Assembly (NCBI GenBank): GCA_019347995.1
Contig: JAHWKH010000156.1
Span: forward strand, 1-6,348
Origin: Gemmatimonadota bacterium
GTDB taxonomy: Bacteria; Gemmatimonadota; Gemmatimonadetes; Longimicrobiales; UBA6960
DNA: 6,348 bases
Reading direction: 5' to 3'
The notes below the pieces were generated by a model, which saw only the letters and a program-made list of their open reading frames with translations, searched no databases and was not told where the DNA came from. Shown here one piece after another: positions 1-6,292 of this stretch. A program made the position numbers and the translations under genes. Positions within the stretch are counted from its first letter, which is position 1, and each line of letters starts with the position of its first letter.

Positions 1-286
1 GGGGTCCGAGCACCGCGGCCGGAGGCGCTCGGAGGTGGTTGACGTGCGGCGGACCATGCGAGCGTCGCTCGAGACCGGCGGCGTGCCGCTGCGGCTCAGG
101 CATCGCCCCCGGCGCCCCCGGCGACCGGAGCTGTACGTCCTCTGCGACGTGTCGACGAGCGTGACGAGCGCGAGCGTGTTCTTCCTCTCGGTCCTCCACG
201 CCCTCCACGACGGAGAGGGCGGACTGCACGGTGCTCACGCAGTGGCCGCACGTCATGTCGTTCACGGCGATGTCGACGGTCTTCAT
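1..286 (-). CDS. CopZ-like heavy-metal-associated (HMA) copper chaperone, N-terminal part
   Basis: The ATG at 286-284 follows a strong GGAGGAGG ribosome site. The product begins MKTVDIAVNDMTCGHCVSTV and continues QSALSVVEGVED. This is the first half of an HMA fold (beta-alpha-beta) with the metal-binding MxCxxC motif, Met11-Thr-Cys13-Gly-His-Cys16. The D-M-T-C-G-H-C form is typical of stand-alone CopZ/Atx1-type carriers that pass Cu(I) to a P-type ATPase in the cytosol; ATPase N-terminal domains more often read GMTCAAC. A complete chaperone is about 65-70 residues. Here resemblance ends near residue 32 (base ~191). The frame stays open to the left edge, but residues from 33 on are Arg/His-rich with poor third-position GC, because that DNA belongs to the oppositely oriented VWA gene. 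Treat only 191-286 as genuine gene. It lies 46 bp after the CopC-CopD gene on the same strand, which supports a copper role. Confidence 0.72.
   Translation of the reverse strand, partial: MKTVDIAVNDMTCGHCVSTVQSALSVVEGVEDREEEHARARHARRHVAEDVQLRSPGAPGAMPEPQRHAAGLERRSHGPPHVNHLRAPPAAVLGP
2..211 (+). pseudogene. CoxE-like VWA domain protein, internal fragment
   Basis: Partial at the left edge and broken at about base 211. The frame beginning at base 2 has no upstream stop. It reads a basic stretch, the segment VDVRRTMRASLETGGVPLRL, then RRPELYVLCDVSTSV and SVFFLSVLHALHD. This matches the start of the VWA domain in CoxE-like proteins: an R-R-T-x-R-x-S-x-x-x-G-G stretch before the first beta strand, then the DxSxS metal-ion (MIDAS) motif, here DVSTS at bases 146-160. 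Nearly all codons in this stretch end in G or C. After the HALHD codons (end 211) the resemblance stops and codon use becomes unlike a gene. The frame runs on to a stop at 380-382, but that tail is the shadow of the opposite-strand chaperone. Family members often sit beside MoxR-type AAA+ ATPases and are linked to metal-centre maturation; no such partner is visible here. The fragment is only about 70 codons, so the assignment rests on motifs. Confidence 0.7.
191..214. other. Head-to-head gene breakpoint with short tandem repeat
   Basis: Two truncated genes on opposite strands meet here: the VWA fragment coming from the left and the HMA chaperone coming from the right. The segment contains CCTCCACG at 193-200 and again at 202-209. 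It can be read acceptably by both genes: V-L-H-A-L-H-D on + and V-V-E-G-V-E-D on -. Left of it the GC-saturated wobble position falls at bases 1 mod 3; right of it at bases 2 mod 3. The pattern fits a join at short shared sequence, either a real inversion or deletion or an artificial chimera. Confidence 0.6.
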
Positions 287-290
287 GGAT

Positions 291-298
291 CCTCCTCC
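291..298 (-). promoter_or_regulatory. Ribosome binding site of the HMA chaperone
   Basis: On the minus strand this reads GGAGGAGG, with the upstream GGAGG core 7 nt from the ATG at 286. It is among the strongest Shine-Dalgarno matches in the window and fixes the chaperone start. It suggests independent, efficient initiation of the last gene of the operon. Confidence 0.75.
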
Positions 299-311
299 GG
301 CTCGACGCCGG
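297..311 (-). promoter_or_regulatory. Small hairpin next to the chaperone ribosome site
   Basis: CCGGC (297-301) and GCCGG (307-311) pair perfectly around a 5-nt loop. The stem abuts and shares two bases with the GGAGGAGG site at 291-298, in the 46-bp gap between the CopC-CopD stop and the chaperone ATG. It has no T-tract, so it is not a classical terminator. It could modulate access to the ribosome site or be a chance GC-rich palindrome. Confidence 0.3.
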
Positions 312-332
312 TATCGATGTCGGGTCACGGGC

Positions 333-1802
333 CTACGGGCCGCCGGGGCGGGGCAGAGCCACCAATACGGCCGTCACCATGAGCACGGCCAGGGCCAGCA
401 GCACCTCCACGGAGGCGGGGAGGCGGAACAGCCCCACCCGCGGACGCCCCTTGATAGCCGGGCGTACCACCCGCCAGTTGTAGAACCCCAGGGCGACGGC
501 GGGGACCACCAGGGCGAGCTTCAGCAGCAGGGTGCGCCCGTACGAGGTGCCGAACAACGCGCCGATGCCCCCCACCTGGAGCCAGGCGCTCACCAGCCCG
601 CTGAGCACCAGCATCCCCACGGCCACCACGGCCAGGCGCGAGAACGCGGCCACCAGCACGTCGAGCCCGGGCAGGATGCCGTCCTCCTCGCTCTCCACGC
701 CCTCCCGCAGGGCGGGGATGCCCACCAGCAGCACGCAGGCCAGCGTGCCGGCCCAGAGTCCCGCCGCTGCCACGTGGACGCCGTCGTTCAACACCGCCAG
801 GACCGTGGGTCCTGCGGCGGCCGCGTGCCCCGAGAGGGCCACGGCCAGCGGCATGCCCATCCCCGCCGAGGCCGCCACCCACCAGCCCCTCGCCCGGGCG
901 CCCCCCGCCCCCGGCCACGCCACGCCGAGCAGGAAGAGGCTCGCCAGGCCGAGATGGAGGGCCCAGCCGGCCCCCCACGTGCTCTCCAGCAGGGCTCCCA
1001 GACGGGTGGGCCGCCACGCGTCGGCCCCGAAGAGGGCGGTGGCCTGCAGGACGAGCCGCACCGGCACGAGGGCGAGGGCGAGCCCGCCCACCGCCCACGC
1101 CAGCGTGCGGGAGCGCCGCGCCGCCGGTGCCAGGATCCCACCCAGGCGCTCGCCACCGGCCGTGGCTCCCGCCACCGCGAGTCGGAAGGCGGGAACGCCC
1201 ACCATGCCGATCACGGCGGTGAAGAAGAGCCAGCGGACCGACAGACCCAGGGGCGCGGTGGCGGCGCTCCGCTCCGGGCCGTCCTCCGTCTCCTCGACCG
1301 CGACCGGCGCCGGAGCGGGGGCGGGTACGGTGTCCAGGGTGTCGGACGTGGCCGGCCGGTCCACGCGGAATCCGTAGCTGCCCCGGATGGGGTGGCCGTC
1401 GGGCCCGGCGGTGCGCCACTCCACCGTGTAGCTTCCCGACGGCAGCGGCCGCTCCAGCGCGGCCCGGATCTCACGCCCTCCGGAGCCCGGCACCGTCTCC
1501 GGATCGGCCACGCCCGCCAGCACCCCCCCGGATCCCCGCACCGTGATCGTGCTGAGGGACGGCTGCACCGCCGTCGTGTAGCGGAGGCGTACCTCTTCGA
1601 TCTCGTGGGTGTGGACGGTGTCGGCCGCGGGGTACGCCGCCTCCAGCTCCGTGTGGAACCGAGGCGCCGTCCGGGACGCGTCGTCCGGGGACGGGGCCGC
1701 GTCCGCCGCCGTCGCCGTCGCCGCTCCGGCCACCAGGGCCAGGGCCGCGGCCAGGGCGCTTCGGCGCCACCCCCACCGGCGCTCTCCCTCGGCGAGCCTC
1801 AA
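333..1802 (-). CDS. copCD: CopC-CopD fusion copper-binding/transport protein
   Basis: A 489-residue protein joining periplasmic CopC to membrane CopD. Residues 1-36 form a leader: a basic n-region RRWGWRR, then an Ala/Leu core. Residues ~48-148 are CopC, with His50 in RFHTELEAAYP, a beta-rich body, and the closing signature LPSGSYTVEWRTAGPDGHPI with Asp135 and His137. A Pro/Ala linker (149-185) leads to about eight membrane segments near 187-210, 233-257, 280-297, 307-324, 333-362, 384-407, 422-442 and 464-483. CopD hallmarks are GH326, NDGVH343VAAAGLWAGTL and YGRTLLLKLAL. Known fusions of this kind (YcnJ type) act in copper uptake or handling at the inner membrane. No ATG is available: the best start is TTG at 1802-1800, overlapping the upstream aminotransferase TGA as TTGA, which implies translational coupling. 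The Shine-Dalgarno there is weak, so the exact start is less sure than the identity. Oddly, His50 lies about 14 residues after the likely leader cleavage, and extra His64 and His66 occur. Confidence 0.9.
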   Translation of the reverse strand: MRLAEGERRWGWRRSALAAALALVAGAATATAADAAPSPDDASRTAPRFHTELEAAYPAADTVHTHEIEEVRLRYTTAVQPSLSTITVRGSGGVLAGVADPETVPGSGGREIRAALERPLPSGSYTVEWRTAGPDGHPIRGSYGFRVDRPATSDTLDTVPAPAPAPVAVEETEDGPERSAATAPLGLSVRWLFFTAVIGMVGVPAFRLAVAGATAGGERLGGILAPAARRSRTLAWAVGGLALALVPVRLVLQATALFGADAWRPTRLGALLESTWGAGWALHLGLASLFLLGVAWPGAGGARARGWWVAASAGMGMPLAVALSGHAAAAGPTVLAVLNDGVHVAAAGLWAGTLACVLLVGIPALREGVESEEDGILPGLDVLVAAFSRLAVVAVGMLVLSGLVSAWLQVGGIGALFGTSYGRTLLLKLALVVPAVALGFYNWRVVRPAIKGRPRVGLFRLPASVEVLLALAVLMVTAVLVALPRPGGP

Positions 1803-3112
1803 GCCGACGCCAACCCCGTCCGGAGAGCCGACTCCACCGCTTCCACGAAGCGGTCCAGCTCCTCCGGGGTCGTGTAGACGGAGGGCGAGACCCGGATGCC
1901 CTGGAACTCGTCGTGGACGATGGGCGTCGTCAGGATCCGGTGCTCCGCCCACAGCCAGTCCACCAGCGCCACCGTATCGAGCCCCTCCACCTCCACGTTC
2001 GCGATGCCGCAGGCGAAGCCCGGCTCCAGGCTCGTATGCAGGCGCACCCGGTCGTGCTCCAGCAGGCGCCGGGCCCAGCTGTCGCGCAGGTGCACCAGGC
2101 GCGCCGCCTTCCGCTGCGGCCCCAGCCCTTCGTGGAAGGTGAGGGCCTCGGCCACGGCCAGGTACGGGGCCGCCGGATGCGTGCCGATCTCCTCGAACTT
2201 GCGGATGTCGCCCTCCTTGCCCACGGGCGGCGCCTGCAGCGGCCAGAGATCCTCGATGAGGTCGCGCCGCACGTAGAGAAGCCCGGTGCCGATGGGCGCG
2301 AACAGCCACTTGTGCAGGCTGGTGGCGTAGTAGTCGCACGCCAGCTCGTCCAGGGTGAAGTCGAAGTGTGCGAGGGCGTGGGCGCCGTCGACGATGAGGG
2401 GGATGTCGTGGCGGCGCGCCATGGCCACCAGCTCGCGGACGGGCAGGATCTGCCCGGTGAGGTTGATCATGTGGCAGGCCAGGATGAGCCGGGTCCTCGG
2501 CGTGATCCCCGCCTCGAAGCGCCGCACGACCTCCGCCGGGTCCTCCGCCGGCACGGGGAGGCGGATCTGCCGCATCACGATGCCCTCGCGCCGCTCCCGC
2601 TGCCGGAAGGTCTGGATCATCCTGGGATAGTCCTGCGTCGACGTGAGCACCTCGTCGCCGGGCTCCAGGTCGAAGCCCATCTGGCAGATCTGCAGGCCTT
2701 CGGACGCGTTGCGGGTCAGCGCCACCTCCTCGGTGTCCACGCCCCACGCCCGGGCCATGCGCTGCCGCACGCCCTCGCGCTGGGGCTCCAGGATCCGCCA
2801 CATGGCCACCGGCGGGGCGTGGTTCGAGAACTCCAGGTGGCGCCGCTGCGCCTCCATGACGAAGGCCGGGGCGGGGCTCACGCCTCCATTGTTCAGGTTC
2901 ACCAGGCTGCGATCCACGTCGAACGCCCGCTGCACCAGCGCCCAGAAGTCCTCGTCGTCGGCCATCTCGGCCGCGCCTCCGGAGTGGCCGGCCAGCTCGC
3001 GACCGATGTCCAGGGCGTCGGCCCTGAGGAGGGTGGGGCGGACGGAGAGGCCGGCGGCCGCCCAGGCGGCAGGCAGGCCGACGGCGCCGAGGAACTCGCG
3101 TCGGGTCGTCAT
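1799..3112 (-). CDS. Tat-leader class V aminotransferase-fold PLP enzyme (isopenicillin N epimerase-like)
   Basis: 437 residues, fold-type I PLP enzyme. The N-terminus MTTRREFLGAVGLPAAWAAA is a twin-arginine leader, predicting export of the folded, cofactor-loaded enzyme. Landmarks: NLNNGGVSPAP (72-82), the substrate-entry motif of the CefD-like branch; TRNASEGLQ (133-141), the cofactor phosphate loop; IVDGAHALAHF (240-250) with Asp242 for the PLP ring nitrogen; SLHKWLFAP with Lys268 as the Schiff-base lysine; and RVSPSVYTTPEELDRF (407-422), where Arg407 should bind the substrate carboxylate. A catalytic Cys of SufS/NifS type is absent at the expected place before Arg407, so a standard cysteine desulfurase is unlikely. 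Substrate and reaction are not known; databases usually name such proteins by similarity to isopenicillin N epimerase, which should not be read as antibiotic synthesis. The start is fixed by GGAAGGAG 9 nt upstream. It is first in the operon, overlapping the CopC-CopD gene by 4 nt. Confidence 0.9.
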   Translation of the reverse strand: MTTRREFLGAVGLPAAWAAAGLSVRPTLLRADALDIGRELAGHSGGAAEMADDEDFWALVQRAFDVDRSLVNLNNGGVSPAPAFVMEAQRRHLEFSNHAPPVAMWRILEPQREGVRQRMARAWGVDTEEVALTRNASEGLQICQMGFDLEPGDEVLTSTQDYPRMIQTFRQRERREGIVMRQIRLPVPAEDPAEVVRRFEAGITPRTRLILACHMINLTGQILPVRELVAMARRHDIPLIVDGAHALAHFDFTLDELACDYYATSLHKWLFAPIGTGLLYVRRDLIEDLWPLQAPPVGKEGDIRKFEEIGTHPAAPYLAVAEALTFHEGLGPQRKAARLVHLRDSWARRLLEHDRVRLHTSLEPGFACGIANVEVEGLDTVALVDWLWAEHRILTTPIVHDEFQGIRVSPSVYTTPEELDRFVEAVESALRTGLASA

Positions 3113-3121
3113 GGGAAGCGG

Positions 3122-3129
3122 CTCCTTCC
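3122..3129 (-). promoter_or_regulatory. Ribosome binding site of the aminotransferase
   Basis: On the minus strand this reads GGAAGGAG, 9 nt before the ATG at 3112. It decides the start immediately ahead of the twin-arginine leader. An open frame continues upstream of this ATG, but it is noncoding in character. Confidence 0.7.
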
Positions 3130-3178
3130 ATGGGTGCGGGGCGGGGCGCGGCCGGGGGATCGGAGCGGCCCGCGGACC

Positions 3179-3208
3179 ACGATAGCCCGCCGCACCCCGG
3201 GGTGTCCA
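3179..3208 (-). promoter_or_regulatory. Candidate sigma-70-type promoter for the aminotransferase-copper operon
   Basis: On the minus strand TGGACA (3208-3203) is one base from the TTGACA consensus. It is followed after 18 bp by TATCGT (3184-3179), which matches TATAAT at four of six positions. Transcription would begin near 3172, giving a leader of about 60 nt before the ATG at 3112. The match is moderate and the phylum's preferred promoter is unknown, so this is a candidate only. Confidence 0.35.
3193..3204. promoter_or_regulatory. 12-bp perfect palindrome, candidate operator
   Basis: CACCCCGGGGTG is a perfect inverted repeat. It overlaps the last two bases of the candidate -35 box and the start of the spacer of the minus-strand promoter, a position where a bound regulator would block or modify transcription. 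It lies between two divergent operons and so could act on both. In DNA this GC-rich such palindromes arise by chance more often than usual, so confidence is limited. Confidence 0.3.
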
Positions 3209-3257
3209 CGCGGAACAAAGGCCAGGCCGCGTCCTATTCCTCGGAGGACTCGAGTCC

Positions 3258-3272
3258 GCGGCGCTCCGCCGC
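3258..3272 (+). promoter_or_regulatory. Tight hairpin in the leader of the TonB receptor gene
   Basis: GCGGCG (3258-3263) and CGCCGC (3267-3272) pair perfectly around a CTC loop. A GGAGG at 3243-3247 lies upstream and an in-frame ATG lies directly after the stem at 3273. Folding would reduce the distance from GGAGG to that ATG from 25 nt to about 10 nt, so the hairpin bears on which start is used. No T-tract follows, so it is not a terminator. Confidence 0.35.
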
Positions 3273-3296
3273 ATGCCCCGAATAGATGCCGCATTC

Positions 3297-5372
3297 ATGA
3301 CACCTGTCCGTTCCCGCGCGTACGCCGCCCTCTCGGCTGCCCTGGCCATGGCGCTGGGGTCCCCGCCGGCGCACGCCCAGGTGCCCGATTCGGTGGCCGC
3401 CGACTCGGTGCCATACAGCGTCGAGGGCATCACCATCGCGGTCGTGCGGCCCGTGTCCACCACGGGCGGCGCTTCGGCCGTGGTGGTGAAGCTCGACTCC
3501 ATGCCCAGCCTTCCCGCGCCCACGATGGAGCAGGTGATGCGGGCCATGCCGCTCATCGTGATCCGGCGGAACTCCCGCGGCGAGGCCCAGCCCGCGCTCC
3601 GGGGAGCGGACGACCGGCAGGTGGCGGTGCTGGTGGACGGCGTGCCCCTCTCGCTGGGGTGGGACCATCGCTCGGACCTCTCGGCCATCCCCCTCACCGC
3701 GGCGCGGGAGATCACGCTGGTGCGGGGCCTGCCGTCGGTGCTGCACGGACCGAACGTCCTGGGCGGCGTGGTCGAGGTGAACGTGGCCCGGGGCGCGACC
3801 CGTCAGCCGCCCCCCGAGCCCCTTTCGTTCAGCGGCTCGGTGGACCACCTGGGAGGGCGCGCCGGGGCCGTCACCGGCGGCCGCCTCTTCGAGAACCTCT
3901 CCAGCCAGTGGGTCGTCCGGGCAGGGGCGGGCTACCAGGAGCGTCCGGGGTTCGCCCTGGCCGGCGGGCTGCCGGGAGCGCCCGCCTTCCTCACCGCCGA
4001 CGGCGACCTGCGCCTCAACAGCGACTCGCAGCGCTTCGACGGCTTCGTCGCGGCGCGGTATCTGGGCGACGGTGGCCAGTGGCTCTCGCTGTCGGCGTCC
4101 GGCGCGACCATGGAGCGAGGGGTCCCGCCGGAAGCCCACATCCTCGATCCGCGCCTGTGGCGCTACGGCGCCGACCAGCGGCTGGTGGCCGCCCTGACCG
4201 GAGGCACGGGCCATCACGAGACGGCCTGGGGCGAGGGCGACCTGGAGGCCAGCGTCGGCGTCCATGCGACCCACCAGGTCATCGACGAGTTCGATTCCCC
4301 GGCCTACGACCGGCACTCGGGCGGGGAGGTGGGCGACGACCGCACCGTGACGCTCCGCCTGCTGGGCGACCACACCCTTGGCGAGCGGGGCGAGCTGCGC
4401 GCGGCCGCCACGTACGCGGACGTGAGCCACGACGAGCGCATCGACGGCGGCTCCCCCACCGCCTACCGGCAGCGGCTGTGGAGCCTGGGCTCGGAGGTCG
4501 AGTGGCGCTTCGAAGGGCTGGCGGGTCTTCCGGGCTTCTCCCAGACGCGTCTGACCCTGGGCGCCGCGGCGGACGGCGCCGACACGCCCGAGTCGGGGGA
4601 CAAGCCGCCCCTGGGCCGGCTCTGGGACTGGGGGTCGCGACTCGGCTTCACGTCGGTATACGGCGGTGGGTCGCTCCTCGTCCACGGGGGCGTTAGCCGG
4701 CGCACGCGCTTCCCGGCGCTGCGGGAGCTGTACTCCGGCGCGCTGGGCCGGTTCGAGCCCAACCCGGACCTCAGGCCCGAGGTGCTCACGGGCGGCGAGC
4801 TGGGGTTCACGCTGCGCTCGGGCGTCAACGAGCTGCAGGTCGTGGGCTTCCACCAGCGGCTGGCCGACGGCATCGTGCGCGCCTCCGTGCAGACGCCGGA
4901 GGGCAGCCGCTTCCAGCGGGTCAACCAGGCCGCGATCCGCAGCACCGGCCTCGAGCTGATGGGCAGCGGCGCGCTCGGGCCCCTGGCCGTCTCCGGCGAC
5001 CTCACGCTGCAGCGCACGCGGGGATACGATGACGAGGGGGGCTCCTTCCGACTCGAGTACGAGCCGGCGTGGGTGGGCAAGCTCGGCACCCAGGCGCCGC
5101 TCCCCTGGGAGGTGGTGGCGTGGGGCGACGTCCGCTTCATGGCCGACCAGTACTGCGAGAACCCCGAGGTGGGGGGGCTCGAGGCGTTCTCCACCGACCC
5201 GAACGTGGACGTGGGGGTGAGGCGCTCCTTCTCCAGCGGGGCCGGCAGGTCGACGCTCTCCCGCCTCGAGGTGAGCCTGGCGGTGGACAACGTCGGCGAT
5301 GCCGCCGTCTTCGACCAGTGCGGCCTTCCGCAGCCGGGCCGGACCTTCCGGATGCAGATGCGTCTCTGGTGA
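3297..5372 (+). CDS. TonB-dependent outer-membrane receptor
   Basis: 691 residues from the ATG at 3297. A Sec leader, with core AYAALSAALAMALG, ends at AHAQ (residues 25-28). A possible TonB-box-like VEGITIAVV follows at 43-50. The plug domain spans ~70-168 with MEQVMRAMPLIVIRR, PALRGADDRQVAVLVDGVPL and a closing GPNVLGGVVEVNV. The rest is a beta barrel of alternating aromatic strands, including the family's late-barrel motif SRRTRFPALRELYSG with NPDLRPE (467-495), and it ends in Trp as outer-membrane proteins do. Cys620 and Cys675 near the C-terminus may form an extracellular disulfide. Such receptors import metal chelates, vitamins or glycans using TonB energy. Substrate is not evident: the divergent copper operon hints at metal, but no Met/His-rich copper motif is seen. 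An earlier in-frame ATG at 3273 is possible, but the eight added codons (CGA, ATA, GAT, GCA among them) look noncoding. Its stop overlaps the ribonuclease Z start as GTGA. Confidence 0.92.
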   Translation: MTPVRSRAYAALSAALAMALGSPPAHAQVPDSVAADSVPYSVEGITIAVVRPVSTTGGASAVVVKLDSMPSLPAPTMEQVMRAMPLIVIRRNSRGEAQPALRGADDRQVAVLVDGVPLSLGWDHRSDLSAIPLTAAREITLVRGLPSVLHGPNVLGGVVEVNVARGATRQPPPEPLSFSGSVDHLGGRAGAVTGGRLFENLSSQWVVRAGAGYQERPGFALAGGLPGAPAFLTADGDLRLNSDSQRFDGFVAARYLGDGGQWLSLSASGATMERGVPPEAHILDPRLWRYGADQRLVAALTGGTGHHETAWGEGDLEASVGVHATHQVIDEFDSPAYDRHSGGEVGDDRTVTLRLLGDHTLGERGELRAAATYADVSHDERIDGGSPTAYRQRLWSLGSEVEWRFEGLAGLPGFSQTRLTLGAAADGADTPESGDKPPLGRLWDWGSRLGFTSVYGGGSLLVHGGVSRRTRFPALRELYSGALGRFEPNPDLRPEVLTGGELGFTLRSGVNELQVVGFHQRLADGIVRASVQTPEGSRFQRVNQAAIRSTGLELMGSGALGPLAVSGDLTLQRTRGYDDEGGSFRLEYEPAWVGKLGTQAPLPWEVVAWGDVRFMADQYCENPEVGGLEAFSTDPNVDVGVRRSFSSGAGRSTLSRLEVSLAVDNVGDAAVFDQCGLPQPGRTFRMQMRLW

Positions 5373-6292
5373 TCCGTGTCACGTTCCTCGGCACGGCCGC
5401 CGCTCGCCCCACCGTCGGCCGCAACGTCAGCGGCATGGCCGTGCAGCGCGAGGGCGACCTCATGCTGTTCGACTGCGGAGAGGGCACCCAGCGCCAGATG
5501 ATGCGCTATGGGACCGGCTTCTCCGTGGGCGCCATCTTCGTCACGCATACCCACGCCGACCACGTCCTGGGGATCACGGGCCTCCTGCGCACGATGGGTC
5601 TGCAGGGCCGGTCCGAGCCGCTGGAGCTGTACGGCCCGCCGGGCAGCGCCCCCGTTCTGGACACCCTGGTGCACCTGGGCATGGAGCGGATCGGGTTTTC
5701 GGTCCAGGTGCGCGAGATGGCGCCCGGCGACCGGGTGAGGCGCGACGCCTACGACGTGGTGGCCTTTCCCGTGGCCCACGGCACGCGCTCCGTGGGCTGG
5801 GCCCTGGAGGAGCACGACCGGCCCGGCCGCTTCGACGTGGAGCGTGCCCGGTCGCTGGGCATTCCCGAGGGGCCGCTGTTCGGGCGGCTGCACCGGGGGG
5901 AGAGCGTCGAGGTGGACGGGCGCACCTTCACGCCCGGAGAGGTGGTGGGACCGCCGCGGCCGGGCCGGCGCGTGCTCTACACGGGAGACACGCGTCCGTC
6001 CAAGCGGGTCGCGGGGGTGGCGACGGGCGCCGACCTCCTGGTGCACGAGGCCACCTTCGGCGAGGAGGAGGAGGTGCGGGCGCGGGAGACGTTCCACTCC
6101 ACGGCCGGGGGCGCGGCGCGCCTGGCGGCCGACGCCGGGGTGCGCCGGCTGGTGCTCACGCACCTGTCGGCGCGCTACGCGGAGAGCCCCGCGGAGCTCC
6201 AGCGTGAGGCGTCGGCCCACTTTCCCGGCGCGGTCATCGCCTACGACGGGCTGACCCTCGAGATCCCCTACGCGGACGGAGACGAGGCGTGA
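5369..6292 (+). CDS. rnz: Ribonuclease Z (tRNA 3'-processing endonuclease)
   Basis: 307 residues, the usual length of bacterial RNase Z. This metallo-beta-lactamase-fold enzyme cuts the 3' trailer of tRNA precursors in the cytosol. It opens MIRVTFLGTAAARPTVGRN, typical of the family. Zinc ligands are visible: HTHADH with His60, His62, Asp64 and His65, then His137 (PVAHGT), Asp207 (YTGDTRP) and His265 (LTHLSARY). HEATF (226-230) is also characteristic. Residues ~150-190, with SLGIPEGPLFGRL, cover the arm used for tRNA binding, which separates RNase Z from other metallo-beta-lactamases. The GTG start at 5369 overlaps the receptor stop as GTGA; no convincing ribosome site precedes it, so coupling with the receptor is likely. 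Its own stop overlaps the next gene in the same way. A housekeeping RNA enzyme beside a TonB receptor is an unexpected pairing but probably reflects compact gene order. Confidence 0.95.
   Translation: MIRVTFLGTAAARPTVGRNVSGMAVQREGDLMLFDCGEGTQRQMMRYGTGFSVGAIFVTHTHADHVLGITGLLRTMGLQGRSEPLELYGPPGSAPVLDTLVHLGMERIGFSVQVREMAPGDRVRRDAYDVVAFPVAHGTRSVGWALEEHDRPGRFDVERARSLGIPEGPLFGRLHRGESVEVDGRTFTPGEVVGPPRPGRRVLYTGDTRPSKRVAGVATGADLLVHEATFGEEEEVRARETFHSTAGGAARLAADAGVRRLVLTHLSARYAESPAELQREASAHFPGAVIAYDGLTLEIPYADGDEA

Noticed and set aside
1..286. Reading the minus-strand 1-286 product as a novel HMA protein with an Arg/His-rich tail
   Set aside because: The tail has poor third-position GC and is exactly opposite a VWA domain with a good MIDAS motif, so it is better explained by the junction at ~191-214.
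231..1877. Plus-strand open frame opposite the CopC-CopD gene (548 codons)
   Set aside because: It is antisense to a gene with clear CopC motifs and eight membrane segments, and shows no family resemblance of its own.
1799..3112. Reading the aminotransferase as a cysteine desulfurase supplying sulfur for copper handling
   Set aside because: The residues where SufS/NifS carry the catalytic Cys (around 389-393, before Arg407) contain none. The nearest, Cys368, lies too early and in a different motif.
3113..3296. Possible cobalamin or other riboswitch ahead of the TonB receptor
   Set aside because: Receptor leaders often carry a cobalamin riboswitch, but the B12-box-like sequence was not seen and 184 bp shared with a divergent promoter leaves little room for one.
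1913..4696. Very long open frame on the plus strand across the aminotransferase and receptor (927 codons)
   Set aside because: It crosses a divergent intergenic region and two well-supported genes on different strands, and the product is low-complexity Arg/Gly/Pro/His sequence. Shadow frame.
3234..4853. Long open frame on the minus strand opposite the TonB receptor (539 codons)
   Set aside because: It is antisense to a receptor with clear plug and barrel motifs. Its composition (Arg/Gly/Ala/Pro/His-rich) and lack of recognisable domains are typical of stop-poor shadow frames in very GC-rich DNA.
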